Positions 25,254 to 33,796 of a stretch of DNA of 64,000 bases are shown here, in pieces; position 1 is the first letter of the stretch; every line of letters begins with the position of its first letter. Under the pieces are notes generated by a model, which was not told the DNA's origin, made no database searches, and saw only the letters and a program-made list of their open reading frames with translations. The position numbers were made by a program, and so were the translations under genes. The stretch comes from Aquabacter spiritensis. Its GTDB lineage: Bacteria; Pseudomonadota; Alphaproteobacteria; Rhizobiales; Xanthobacteraceae. The DNA is taken from the NCBI RefSeq assembly GCF_004346185.1, contig NZ_SMAI01000003.1, positions 248,001 through 312,000 on the forward strand. Reading direction: 5' to 3'.

Positions 25254-26753
25254 ATGAACGATGTCAGACCCACTTTGTCCCCGGTCAAGACCGGCGCCGA
25301 GCATATCGCCAGCGTCCGGGACGGACGCGCGGTCTATCTCGACGGCGAATGGGTTCCGGACGTCGCGACCCACCAAGCCTATCGCAACGCGGTCGCGACC
25401 TCCGGGCGGCTTTACGATTATCAGGCCGCGCCGGAAAATCTGGAGCGCATGACGTTCGACATCGGCGATGGCCGCCGCGTCAGCCGCGCCTGGCAATTGC
25501 CCACCAGCTATGGCGAGCTGGTCGAGCGCCGCAAGGCGCTGGTCGAATGGTCCGAACTGACCTGCGGCTTCATCGGCCGGTCGCCGGACCACGTCGCCTC
25601 CTCGGTCGCCGGGCAGATCATGGGGATCGAGGTGTTCGAGCGCCACGGCGCCAAGCGCGCCGCCGCGCTGCGCGACTGGTTCGACTATGCCCGGCGCAAC
25701 GACCTGTTCCTGACCTATGTGATCAACAACGTCCAGGGCGACCGCTCCAAGGCGTTCGGCGACCAGGGGGCCGCCGCCGCGGACATGGTGGCGCGCATCG
25801 TCGACGAGGATTCCGAGGGCATCACCATCCGCGGCGCCAAGCTGTTCGCCACCAGTGCGATCATGGCGAACGAGATCTTCGTCGGTTCGGGCCAGCCGCT
25901 GAAGCCGGGCGAGGAGCATCTCGCCTTCGCCTGCGCGCTGCCGATGAACGCGAAGGGCATGAAGCTCCTGTCCCGCAAGTCGTTCGAGGCGCATGCGGTG
26001 AGCGAATACGACAATCCGCTCGCCTATCGCTATGACGAGAACGATGCGCTGGTGTTCTTCGACGACGTGAAGGTGCCGTGGGAACGGGTGTTCGTCTATC
26101 GCGACACCGACATGTGCCGGGCCCAGCTGCACGACACCCCGGCCCACATCTATCAGAATTACCAGGCGCAGATCCGCCTCTCGGTGAAGCTGCGCTTCCT
26201 GGTCGGGCTGGCGCGCTCGGTGGCGGAGATCATCGGCACGGTGAATTTCCCGCCGGTGCGCGACGCGCTCGGCCGCCTCGCTGCGCAGGCGAGCCTGATC
26301 GAGGGCATGGTCTACGGCATGGAGGCCGGCGGCGGCATGCGCGGCGCCTATTATCTGCCGAGCCGCACCTTGCTCTATGCGGCGCAGGTGCACTCGCAGG
26401 AGATTTATCCGCAGGTGATCGCGGCGCTGCGCGAACTGGCCGGCGGGGCGCTGCTGATGCTGCCCTCCTCGGTGCAGGATTTCGCCAATGCCGACCTCTC
26501 ACACATCATCGACGCGACGCAGATCTCCCCCGCGATGAGCGGGCGCGACCGGGTGAAGGTGCTGAAGCTCGCCTGGGACGCGGTCGGATCGGAATTCGCC
26601 TCGCGCCATCTCCAGTACGAGATGTTCTATGCCGGCGCGCAATATGTCACGCGCGGCCATTCCTACCGCACCTATGACTGGGACCGCGCGGTCGGCATGA
26701 GCCGGGACATGGTCTCCGGCTACGAGGTCGAGGATTTCCTGACCAAAAGATGA
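25254..26753 (+). CDS. HpaB-family FADH2-dependent monooxygenase, copy 1
   Basis: A 499-residue oxygenase of the 4-hydroxyphenylacetate 3-monooxygenase family. It opens KTGAEHIASVRDGRAVYLDG. Flavin and substrate loop blocks are RNDLFLTYVINNVQGDRSK, EGITIRGAKLFATSAIMANE, IYQNYQAQIRLSVKLRFLVG, ELAGGALLMLPSSVQDF and LKLAWDAVGSEFASRHLQYE. The enzyme uses reduced FAD from a separate reductase to hydroxylate a phenolic or hydroxylated heteroaromatic ring. No reductase is adjacent; the one at 30087-30596 could serve. It is divergent from the Liv-type transporter and convergent with the amidase. Confidence 0.93.
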   Translation: MNDVRPTLSPVKTGAEHIASVRDGRAVYLDGEWVPDVATHQAYRNAVATSGRLYDYQAAPENLERMTFDIGDGRRVSRAWQLPTSYGELVERRKALVEWSELTCGFIGRSPDHVASSVAGQIMGIEVFERHGAKRAAALRDWFDYARRNDLFLTYVINNVQGDRSKAFGDQGAAAADMVARIVDEDSEGITIRGAKLFATSAIMANEIFVGSGQPLKPGEEHLAFACALPMNAKGMKLLSRKSFEAHAVSEYDNPLAYRYDENDALVFFDDVKVPWERVFVYRDTDMCRAQLHDTPAHIYQNYQAQIRLSVKLRFLVGLARSVAEIIGTVNFPPVRDALGRLAAQASLIEGMVYGMEAGGGMRGAYYLPSRTLLYAAQVHSQEIYPQVIAALRELAGGALLMLPSSVQDFANADLSHIIDATQISPAMSGRDRVKVLKLAWDAVGSEFASRHLQYEMFYAGAQYVTRGHSYRTYDWDRAVGMSRDMVSGYEVEDFLTKR

Positions 26754-26772
26754 CGGGCCAGGGGCTGAGGGA

Positions 26773-28125
26773 TCAGAGGCGCAGCGCCTCGATCCCGGCG
26801 GCGATGGCGAGGATCCGCCGGTCCGCGCCGCCCGCCCCCGCCAGCATCAGGCCGACCGGGGCGCCGCCGGTCGCCGCGATCGGCAGGGAGATGGCGCAGC
26901 CGTCGATCATGTTGATCAAAGTCGGGTTGCGCAAAGCGGCGAGATTGGCGGTGGCATAGGCCGCGTCGTCCTGCGCCAGAGCCGCGATCGGCGGCGGCAG
27001 GAGCGGCGCCGTCGGCAGGACCAGCGCATCATAGGGCGCGAGCCGCACGGCGGCGTCCGCGATCAAAGCGCGCCGCGCCGCCAGCATGTCGAGATAATCG
27101 GCCGCGGAGAGGTCGGCGCCGCGCCGGATCCGCACGGAAACGCGCGGGTCGTAGCCGTCGCCCTTCTCGGCCAGAAGCTGGCGCTGGGCGGCGTAGCATT
27201 CCGCCGCGGTGAAGCCGCCTTTGGCATTGATGCCGGCGATCGCGGAAAATTCCGGGACCGGCGCCGAGACCAGGATCGCCCCGGCCCGCGCGAGCGCCCG
27301 GAGCGCCGCCTCGAACGCCTCGGCCACCACCGGCTCGAGGCCGTCCAGCGCGACATTGGTCGGCACCAGCAGCCGCAGGCCGGCGACCGGCAGCGGCGCG
27401 AGCGGTTCGGGCTCGCCGCCGGCGAGCAGCGCGTCGAGCGCCGCGCAGCAGGCGACCGAGCGCGCCAGGGGGCCGATCGAATCGAGCGACGGCGATAACG
27501 GGAAGGCGCCGTCGAGCGGCACGCGCCGGGCCGTCGGCTTGAACCCGACGAGGCCGCAGAAGGCGGCGGGGATGCGGCACGAGCCGCCGGTGTCGGTGCC
27601 GAGCGCGGCGTGCGCCATGCCGTCCGCCACCGCCACCGCGCCGCCCGAGGTCGAGCCGCCCGAGACCCGGCCGACGGCGCGCTCGAACGGCGCGCGCGGA
27701 TCGCCGTAATGCGGGTTCATGCCGAGGCCGGAATAAGCGAATTCGGTCATGTTGGTGCGGCCGATGGCGACGAAGCCGGCGCGCCGCAGCCGCGCGACCG
27801 CCGGGGCGTCGGCGGACGCCGGCGGCCGGTCGGCGAGCACCCGGGAACCCGCCGTCGTCACCTGCCCGGCGACGTCGAACAGGTCCTTGATCGCGATCGG
27901 GATGCCGGCGAAGCGCGAAGGCGCGGCGCCGGCCCGGCGCAGCGCATCCTGCCCGTCCGCCGCGGCCCGGGCGCCGGCCGCGTCGACCAGGGTGAAGGCG
28001 CGCCCGCCCTCGCCGTCCGGCGCGGCGATGCGCGCGAGGCAATCTTCCACAAGGGCGCGGGCGGTCGTCGCGCCGGCGGCGAGATCGTCCGCGAGCTTCG
28101 ACAAGGTCGGCAAAGAGGGGGACAT
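26773..28125 (-). CDS. Amidase signature family enzyme
   Basis: A 450-residue amidase. The Ser-cisSer-Lys triad is visible: Lys in GIPIAIKDLFDV (near residue 80), the cis-Ser in RVSGGSTSGGAVAVADG and the nucleophile Ser in LGTDTGGSCRIPAAFCGLVGFKPT. It hydrolyses an amide to acid and ammonia. The ATG at 28125 has a GAGGGG stretch just upstream. It is the last gene after flavin reductase, HpaB copy 2 and the cupin, with a 62-nt gap to the cupin, so it probably removes an amide group from a product of those enzymes. Confidence 0.9.
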   Translation of the reverse strand: MSPSLPTLSKLADDLAAGATTARALVEDCLARIAAPDGEGGRAFTLVDAAGARAAADGQDALRRAGAAPSRFAGIPIAIKDLFDVAGQVTTAGSRVLADRPPASADAPAVARLRRAGFVAIGRTNMTEFAYSGLGMNPHYGDPRAPFERAVGRVSGGSTSGGAVAVADGMAHAALGTDTGGSCRIPAAFCGLVGFKPTARRVPLDGAFPLSPSLDSIGPLARSVACCAALDALLAGGEPEPLAPLPVAGLRLLVPTNVALDGLEPVVAEAFEAALRALARAGAILVSAPVPEFSAIAGINAKGGFTAAECYAAQRQLLAEKGDGYDPRVSVRIRRGADLSAADYLDMLAARRALIADAAVRLAPYDALVLPTAPLLPPPIAALAQDDAAYATANLAALRNPTLINMIDGCAISLPIAATGGAPVGLMLAGAGGADRRILAIAAGIEALRL

Positions 28126-28187
28126 GGCAGGCCGCAGATCAGGAGGCGCCGGGGCCGGCGCGGGGCGGGGTTCGCGGATTGGCGGGA

Positions 28188-28568
28188 TCAGACGGGATCG
28201 AAATAATGGATCTCGAACAGGATGCAGCCGCCTTCCGACTTGAACGGACCGTGAAAGGCGCCGGGCGGACGCACGGCATAGGTGAAGGGCGCGAAGCTCT
28301 CCCCGCCTTTGCCCTCGGCATCGTTGCCGACTGTGAGGTCGCCGGAGACCAGGAACACCTCTTCCCAATAGTCGTGCACGAACGGCGCGGTGGTGAATTC
28401 CCCGGCGTCGAAGCGCAGCAGGCGCGAGCGCGAGCCGCTTTTGTTCGCCTCGTCGAGCGCGCCGGACAGGATCTTCTGCTGGATCCCCTTGGGATAGCCG
28501 GGCGGCACTTCCCAGCCCGTCGCGAGGTCGACGGTGCGGAATTCGTCGTGGATCTTGTTGATGGCCAT
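28188..28568 (-). CDS. Small single-domain cupin
   Basis: A 126-residue cupin starting MAINKIHDEFRTVDLATGWE. The core is FDAGEFTTAPFVHDYWEEVFLVSGDLTVG with His and Glu metal ligands, and GAFHGPF supplies a later His. Cupins of this size in catabolic operons are small dioxygenases, isomerases or ligand sensors. It lies 13 nt after the HpaB copy 2 stop with GGAG before its ATG, so it is part of the reductase-HpaB-cupin-amidase unit. The reaction is unknown. Confidence 0.78.
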   Translation of the reverse strand: MAINKIHDEFRTVDLATGWEVPPGYPKGIQQKILSGALDEANKSGSRSRLLRFDAGEFTTAPFVHDYWEEVFLVSGDLTVGNDAEGKGGESFAPFTYAVRPPGAFHGPFKSEGGCILFEIHYFDPV

Positions 28569-28581
28569 TGGGATCTCCGGT

Positions 28582-30066
28582 CTATTCGGCGGCCCGGCCG
28601 AGGGCCGGCACGATTTCGTCTTCAAGCTCGTAGCTCGACAGCATGCGGTCCAGCAAGGCGCCGGCCGCCGCCCAGTCGTAGGTGCGGTAGGAATGGCCCT
28701 TCACCACGAAGCTCGCCCCGGCATAGAACATTTCGTACTGGGTATGGCGCGAGGCGAATTCCGAGCCGACCGCGTCCCAGGCGAGCTTGTAGAACTTCAC
28801 CTTCTCCCGCGCGCTGGCGGCGGGCGACTGCTGGGTCTTCGCGATCAGCCGGGCGAGCTCGGGATCCTCGAAATCCTGCACCGAGGAGGGCAGCATGATC
28901 ATGCCGCCGCCCGCCAGTTCGCGCAGGGTGGCAATGAACTTGCCGTAGAGCTGCTGGGCCAGCGTCTGGGCGGCATAGAGGGTGTGGCGGTCGGGCACGA
29001 AATAGCGCCCGTGCCGCGTGCCCTTCGCCTCCATGGCGGTGACGAAGGCATCCACCATGGCGGCCTCGGCGGCGAGCTGGCCGAGGGTCTCCTTGACCTG
29101 CGGAAAGACCGTCGTGCCGTTGATCTCGGCGATGCGGCGGGCGATGGCGAGCAGGAAGCGCAGCTTCACCGAGAGCCGGATCTGCGCCTGGTAGTTCTGA
29201 TAGACGTGCGCCGGCGTGCCGTGGAACTGCTTCGCCGTCATCTCGATGCTGCCGGCGACGAACACCCGGTCCCACGGCACCTTGACGTCGTCGAAATAGA
29301 GCACCGCGTCGTTCTCGTCGAAGCGGCTCGACAGCGGATTGTCGAACACCGAGGGCGCGGCCGCCTCGTAGGATTTGCGCGACAGGATCTTCAGCCCTTT
29401 GGCGTTCATCGGCACCGCGAACGACACCGCATAGCGCTCGTCGCCGGGCTGGAGCGGCTGGATGCAGGTGACGAACACCTCGTTCGCCATGATGCCGCCG
29501 GTCGCGAGCATCTTGGCGCCGCGCACCGTGATGCCCTCCGCGTCCTGGTCGACGATCCCGGTGGAAAGATAAGGATCGTCCTGCGCCGCCGCGCTCTTGG
29601 AGCGGTCGGCCTGGGGATTGATGATGACGTAGGTCAGATAGAGATCGTTGTCGCGGGCGTAGCGGTAATAGTCCGCGAGGGCCCGCGCCCGCGCCGGGTC
29701 GTGCGCCTCGAACGCGTCCAGCCCCATATACATGCCGGAAATGCAGGAGGCGACGTGGTCCGGCGCGCGGCCGAGGAAGCCGGCATGCAGCTCGGTCCAG
29801 GCTTCGAGGCCGGCGCGGCGCGTCTTCAGGTCCTCGTAGCTCTCCGGCAATTGCCAGATCCGGTTGGCGCGGGTGCCGGTGTCGGTCTCGAACGTCATCA
29901 GCGCGCGATTTTCCGGCGCGCTCTGGAAATCGAACATGCGGCCGACCGAGGCGATCGCGCCGCGAAAGGCGGGATCGACCGTGGCGTCGCGGACGCGGCG
30001 GCCGTCGAGGAAGATGTCCCGCCCGTCCCTGAGGCTGGCGATGTGTTCGGCTCCGGTCTTGATCAT
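28582..30066 (-). CDS. HpaB-family FADH2-dependent monooxygenase, copy 2
   Basis: A 494-residue paralogue of the protein at 25254-26753. It has the same opening KTGAEHIASLRDGRDIFLDG and the blocks VYQNYQAQIRLSVKLRFLLA, ELAGGGMIMLPSSVQDFED and YKLAWDAVGSEFASRHTQYE. Both lie closer to each other than to the classical HpaB by eye. It follows the flavin reductase gene by 20 nt, forming a complete two-component monooxygenase. The start MIKTGAEHIAS lacks the short leader present in copy 1. The substrate is unknown; a cupin and an amidase follow. Confidence 0.93.
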   Translation of the reverse strand: MIKTGAEHIASLRDGRDIFLDGRRVRDATVDPAFRGAIASVGRMFDFQSAPENRALMTFETDTGTRANRIWQLPESYEDLKTRRAGLEAWTELHAGFLGRAPDHVASCISGMYMGLDAFEAHDPARARALADYYRYARDNDLYLTYVIINPQADRSKSAAAQDDPYLSTGIVDQDAEGITVRGAKMLATGGIMANEVFVTCIQPLQPGDERYAVSFAVPMNAKGLKILSRKSYEAAAPSVFDNPLSSRFDENDAVLYFDDVKVPWDRVFVAGSIEMTAKQFHGTPAHVYQNYQAQIRLSVKLRFLLAIARRIAEINGTTVFPQVKETLGQLAAEAAMVDAFVTAMEAKGTRHGRYFVPDRHTLYAAQTLAQQLYGKFIATLRELAGGGMIMLPSSVQDFEDPELARLIAKTQQSPAASAREKVKFYKLAWDAVGSEFASRHTQYEMFYAGASFVVKGHSYRTYDWAAAGALLDRMLSSYELEDEIVPALGRAAE

Positions 30067-30086
30067 AGCGGGCTCCGTTCGGCGCT

Positions 30087-30596
30087 TCAGCCGGCTGCAC
30101 CCGCCGCGAGGGCGTGGTAACGGCCACCGAAAAAGATGAGGGGCTCGCCCTCCTGCGCGGTCGAGAAGCGCAGGACGCGGGCGAGGAAGATTTCGTGGTC
30201 GCCGCCGTCATGGCGGGCATAGGGGGCGCATTCGAAATGGGCGATGGCGCCGTCCAGCAGCGGGGCGTCGTTGCCGCCGCGCCGATGCTCGACCTCCTGC
30301 CACTTGTCGGCGAGCGCGCGGGCAAAGCGGTTGGACAAATGCTGCTGATCCTGCGCCAGGATGTTGATGCCGAACCCGGTCGCCGCGCGCATCGCCGGCA
30401 GCGAATGGGCGGTGCGGGCGACCGAGAACAGGACCAGAGGCGGGTCGAGCGAGACCGAGTTGAACGAACTCATGGTCATGCCGACCACGGTGCCGTCCGG
30501 CGTTCCCGCCGTGACGATGGCGACACCGGTCGCAAAGCGACCCAGGGCCTGGCGGAAGGCCCGCGGGTCGAAATCAGCGTCACGCGCGATCTGCAT
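30087..30596 (-). CDS. Flavin reductase (HpaC-like, FMN-binding split barrel)
   Basis: A 169-residue NAD(P)H:flavin reductase. The fold markers are FRQALGRFATGVAIVTAGTPDG, GMTMSSFNSVSLDPPLVLFSVA and FGINILAQDQQHLSNRFA. It delivers FADH2 to the HpaB oxygenase encoded 20 nt downstream, and perhaps to the copy at 25254. The ATG at 30596 (MQIARDADFDPRAF) is chosen. The frame extends 23 codons upstream through an AT-rich operator-like dyad, which argues against an earlier start. Confidence 0.92.
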   Translation of the reverse strand: MQIARDADFDPRAFRQALGRFATGVAIVTAGTPDGTVVGMTMSSFNSVSLDPPLVLFSVARTAHSLPAMRAATGFGINILAQDQQHLSNRFARALADKWQEVEHRRGGNDAPLLDGAIAHFECAPYARHDGGDHEIFLARVLRFSTAQEGEPLIFFGGRYHALAAGAAG

Positions 30597-30621
30597 GAGC
30601 CAATCCCTATTAGCTTGAGAG

Positions 30622-30644
30622 AATATCTTTGTTCCGAAGATATT
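30622..30644. promoter_or_regulatory. Perfect dyad upstream of the flavin reductase gene
   Basis: AATATCTT and AAGATATT are perfect 8-bp arms around TGTTCCG, 26 nt before the reductase ATG. ATTAGCT follows toward the gene at 30609-30615. The AT-rich dyad in a GC-rich genome is a good operator candidate for the reductase-HpaB operon. Confidence 0.55.
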
Positions 30645-30828
30645 ATCAACGCCAAATCGGGTCAAGGCGGATTTCGCGGCGGGTCCGCGCGGCGCGCGTC
30701 CGGCGCGAACCAGGCGCGGGCGCGGGCCGAGGTCGTGTGATCCGGCACCGCGCCGCCGCTCAATATCAAGAGCGCACAGCGCCTTTTGCGGCCGGCTTGA
30801 TGCAGCTCATCGCGCCCCGCTCGGGAGA

Positions 30829-30866
30829 ACGATCCGGTCGGGTGGATCCCAACCCGAGCGGATCGT
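30829..30866. repeat. 38-nt inverted repeat in intergenic region
   Basis: ACGATCCGGTCGGGT pairs with ACCCGAGCGGATCGT at 14 of 15 positions around an 8-nt loop (GGATCCCA). Its GATCCGG and CGGATC elements recall the 56-bp repeats at 1081 and 36996, but it is not an alignable copy. The role is unknown. Confidence 0.55.
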
Positions 30867-30970
30867 CGCCGAAGTCCCGGCGAGGGGGGCGTTCGTGTCA
30901 GGGCTGCCCCCCTCGCCCCTCCCCCGGCCGATCCGGTTGCCCGGGCCGGCCACTTGGGGAAGGAGCCTGA

Positions 30971-31008
30971 AGCGGGTGCGGCCGGCCATCGCGCCGGTCG
31001 CACCCGCT
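30971..31008 (-). terminator. Hairpin downstream of the SsuBC-type operon
   Basis: AGCGGGTGCGGCCGG pairs with CCGGTCGCACCCGCT (14 of 15) around an 8-nt loop, 27 nt after the permease stop. No U tract follows. The placement fits transcript termination or 3-prime protection. Confidence 0.5.
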
Positions 31009-31034
31009 AATTCCAAAAGCGCAGGCGTCGGCGC

Positions 31035-31904
31035 CTACGAGTCCGCGTCCAGCCGGTCGTGCACCGGCGCCCAGAACAGCAGGCGTCCGCGGGCGAAGGC
31101 GACGGCGCGCTGGAGCGCGATGCCCATCACCGCCAGGATCACCAGCGCCGCCAGCGAGCCGGCGATGTCGAGGGCCGCATTGCGGCTGAGGATCAGCACG
31201 CCGAGCCCCGAATTGCCGCCGACGAACTCGCCGACCACGGCCCCCAGGATCGAATAGACCGCGGCCATTTCGAGTCCGGCGAAGACATAGGGCAGGGCGC
31301 TCGGAAACTTGACCATCCGGAACGTGGTCCAGCGCTTCGCCTTCAGGCTGGCCATCAGCTCGATCCGGTCGCGCTCCACGCTGGAAAGGCCCGCCGCCGT
31401 ATTGATCAGCAGCGGGAAGAAGGTCAGCAGGACGCCGAGCAGGACCTTGGATTCGATGCCGAAGCCGAACCAGACCACGAACAGCGGCGCCAGGGCCACC
31501 TTCGGCACGCTCTGGAGTCCGATCACATACGGCAGGGCCAGCCGCCGCACGCCCTTGAACTCGACCACCATGGCGCCGGCGAAGATGCCGAAGGCGCTGC
31601 CGAGCACGAAGGAGAGGAGCGCCTCGGTCAAGGTCGTGGCGATGTTGACGTAATATTGCGACGGCGACAAAAACGGCGGCGCAAAGCCCCGCACCAGAGC
31701 GGTGAAGATTTGCGAGGGCGGCGGCAGGACATAATCCGGCACGCGGAAGTAGCGCAGCCCGAATTCGAGCGCCAGCATCAGGATGATGAAGGAGAGCACG
31801 CCGAGATGGCGGTCGATCAGCCCGGCGATGCTGAAGGGGGCGCGGGCGGGCAGCGTATCGGCCGGAGGGGGCGTGTCCGCCGAGGCCTTGACGTCAGTCG
31901 ACAT
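31035..31904 (-). CDS. ABC transporter permease of the SsuC/TauC/NrtB type
   Basis: A 289-residue permease with about six membrane helices and the EAA-type coupling loop near LKAKRWTTFRMVKFPSALPYVF. Other family blocks are PPPSQIFTALVRG at the N-terminus, GLQSVPKVALAPLFVVWFGFG and GAVVGEFVGGNSGLG. Importers of this type take up sulfonates, taurine, pyrimidine precursors or aromatic acids. The start MSTDVKASADT has AAGGAG upstream and overlaps the ATPase gene by 11 nt. No receptor gene is adjacent. Confidence 0.92.
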   Translation of the reverse strand: MSTDVKASADTPPPADTLPARAPFSIAGLIDRHLGVLSFIILMLALEFGLRYFRVPDYVLPPPSQIFTALVRGFAPPFLSPSQYYVNIATTLTEALLSFVLGSAFGIFAGAMVVEFKGVRRLALPYVIGLQSVPKVALAPLFVVWFGFGIESKVLLGVLLTFFPLLINTAAGLSSVERDRIELMASLKAKRWTTFRMVKFPSALPYVFAGLEMAAVYSILGAVVGEFVGGNSGLGVLILSRNAALDIAGSLAALVILAVMGIALQRAVAFARGRLLFWAPVHDRLDADS

Positions 31905-32778
31905 GGGGCCGCTCCTTACCGCCGATTCCAAACAGGCCGCGGATGTGCCGCACCGCCTCGGCGAAGGCCGGCTCCGACATCGTGTCGAGATCGCGCGGGC
32001 GGGGAAGGTCGACCTTGATCTCCTCGACGATGCGCCCGGGCCGCGCGCTCATCACCAGCACCCGGTCGGCCAGGAACACCGCCTCGGGAATCGAATGGGT
32101 GATCAGGAAGATGGTCTTGCCGCTCTCGCGCCAGATCCGCTGAAGCTCCAAATTCATGGTGTCGCGGGTCATGGCGTCGAGCGCCCCGAACGGCTCGTCC
32201 ATGAGCAGGATGGAGGGGTCGTGCAGCAAGGCACGGGTGATCGAACAGCGCTGCTGCATCCCGCCCGACAATTCATTGGGATAGGACGAGGCGAACTGCT
32301 CGAGGCCGACCATGCGCAGCAGATCGTGGGCGCGCGCCTCGGCCGCCTTCGGATCGAGCCCCAGCACCTGCGCCGGCAGCAGCGTGTTCTGCAGGACGGT
32401 GCGCCACGGCAGCAGGACCGGCGCCTGGAACACCAGGCCGAGCCGGTTCTGCGCGTCGCTCGGCGGCTTGCCGCGGACCGCGACCGTCCCGACGGAATGG
32501 GCGACGATGCCGGCGAGGATCTTCAGAAGGGTCGACTTGCCGCAGCCGGACGGGCCGACGATGCAGACGAACTCGCCCTCCTCGACGGTGAAGCTGATGT
32601 CGTCCAGCGCGAGGACGGTCCCCTCCCGCTTGGAGCGGTAGGTCTTCGACAGGCCCCTGACCTCGATGGTCGGAGGCACCGCCGCCGAAGGTCCGGCCGC
32701 ATTGTCCCGCGCATGCGTCGGGATTGCCCCGCCGCGTGCGTCCGGAGCCGTGCGTGCCGTTGCCTGGCGTGCGTTCAT
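31894..32778 (-). CDS. ABC transporter ATP-binding protein of the SsuB/TauB type
   Basis: A 294-residue ATPase with a 35-residue disordered N-terminal extension. It has Walker A GPSGCGKSTLLK (near residue 75), Q-loop GLVFQAPVLLPW, signature ELSGGMQQRCSITRAL, Walker B ILLMDEPFGALD and switch FLITHSI. It works with the overlapping permease gene. The FAH-family gene lies 114 nt upstream on the same strand. A matching SsuA-type receptor is missing here; the only NMT1-like protein in the window is at 7717-8706 and lacks a signal peptide. Confidence 0.93.
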   Translation of the reverse strand: MNARQATARTAPDARGGAIPTHARDNAAGPSAAVPPTIEVRGLSKTYRSKREGTVLALDDISFTVEEGEFVCIVGPSGCGKSTLLKILAGIVAHSVGTVAVRGKPPSDAQNRLGLVFQAPVLLPWRTVLQNTLLPAQVLGLDPKAAEARAHDLLRMVGLEQFASSYPNELSGGMQQRCSITRALLHDPSILLMDEPFGALDAMTRDTMNLELQRIWRESGKTIFLITHSIPEAVFLADRVLVMSARPGRIVEEIKVDLPRPRDLDTMSEPAFAEAVRHIRGLFGIGGKERPHVD

Positions 32779-32892
32779 GTGTCCGGTTCCCCTTGTTTTT
32801 GGCCGTGACGCGTGAACTCGTTCATCTGGTCCCGCACCGGACCGGCGCGGAGTCGAAGGGCCGCCGATTTCGGCCGGCGGCCCGGTGCCGGG

Positions 32893-33792
32893 TCAGGCGA
32901 CCGCCCGGACCTGGTTGCGCAGGATGCCGACGCCGCCGACTTCCGCTTCCACGATGTCGCCGTCGACCAGCCAGCGCTGCGGGGTCATGCCGAGCGCGAC
33001 GCCCGCCGGGGTTCCGGTCGCGACGATGTCGCCGGGCTCCAGGGTGAGGCCCTGCGAGAGCACGGAGACGATGGTCGCGACGTCGAACAGAAGGTCGGAC
33101 GTGGAGGAATCCTGGCGCGTCTCGCCATTCACCCGCAGCGTCACCCGCCGTCCCGAAGGATCCCCGAACGCATCCGCGGTGACGATCCAGGGTCCGACCG
33201 GGCAATAGGTGTCGAGCCCCTTGCCCTTGAACCATTGATGATGCCGCTTCTGCAGGTCGCGCGCGGTCACGTCGTTGAGCACGGTGTAGCCGAACACGGC
33301 CGACATCGCCTCCGCGACCGGAATGTCGCGGCAGGTCTTGCCGATGACGAGCGCCAGCTCGACCTCGTAATCGAGCTGATCGGTGAGGCGCGTGTCGAGG
33401 CGGATGTCGGCGTCGGGGCCGACGACCGCGGTGCTCGGCTTGGAGAAGAATTCCGGCACCGTCGGGAAGACCAGCGGCACGCCGCGGGCGCGGGCGCCTT
33501 CCTCGATATGGGCCTTGTAATTGCGGCCGACGCAGAAGACGTTCTTCTTCGGCCGGGGGATCGGCGCGAGCAATGCGGTCTCGGCCAGCGGCTGCCAGCA
33601 CGCTGCGGCCGCCGAGGCGACGAGCGCGGCGAGCCGGTCGAGGGCCTCCGCGCCGGCCTCGATCAGGTCCTGCATGGCGGCGGGCACAACAATGCCGGCC
33701 TGCGCCGCCGCAGCCGCGACATCCAGCACGCGGTCGTCGACGACGACGCCGAGGGCGGGCGTTCCGGATCGGGAATAGGTGACGAGGCGCAT
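32893..33792 (-). CDS. Fumarylacetoacetate hydrolase (FAH) family enzyme
   Basis: A 299-residue FAH-family protein. The core begins FCVGRNYKAHIEEG, with the metal ligands in DQLDYEVELALVIGK and the loops VLNDVTARDLQKRHHQW, LDTYCPVGPWIV and DIVATGTPAGVALGM. FAH enzymes split, decarboxylate or isomerise 2-oxo acids produced by ring cleavage (HpaG, fumarylpyruvate hydrolase, FAHD1). It starts 4 nt after the bicupin stop, so the two act together. A bicupin plus FAH pair recalls gentisate-type pathways, although this bicupin is too short for gentisate dioxygenase. Confidence 0.88.
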   Translation of the reverse strand: MRLVTYSRSGTPALGVVVDDRVLDVAAAAAQAGIVVPAAMQDLIEAGAEALDRLAALVASAAAACWQPLAETALLAPIPRPKKNVFCVGRNYKAHIEEGARARGVPLVFPTVPEFFSKPSTAVVGPDADIRLDTRLTDQLDYEVELALVIGKTCRDIPVAEAMSAVFGYTVLNDVTARDLQKRHHQWFKGKGLDTYCPVGPWIVTADAFGDPSGRRVTLRVNGETRQDSSTSDLLFDVATIVSVLSQGLTLEPGDIVATGTPAGVALGMTPQRWLVDGDIVEAEVGGVGILRNQVRAVA

Positions 33793-33796
33793 CGGA

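Larger units (their letters stand above)
30645..31034. other. Non-coding region between flavin reductase promoter and ABC permease
   Basis: No credible gene is seen in this GC-rich stretch. It holds a degenerate FNR-like sequence (TTGATGCAGCTCAT, 30797-30810), a long hairpin at 30829-30866 and a hairpin at 30971-31008 behind the permease stop. Confidence 0.6.

Noticed and set aside
30797-30810. TTGATGCAGCTCAT as an FNR/FixK box
   Set aside because: The second half matches poorly and it is about 200 nt from the nearest start, the flavin reductase gene.
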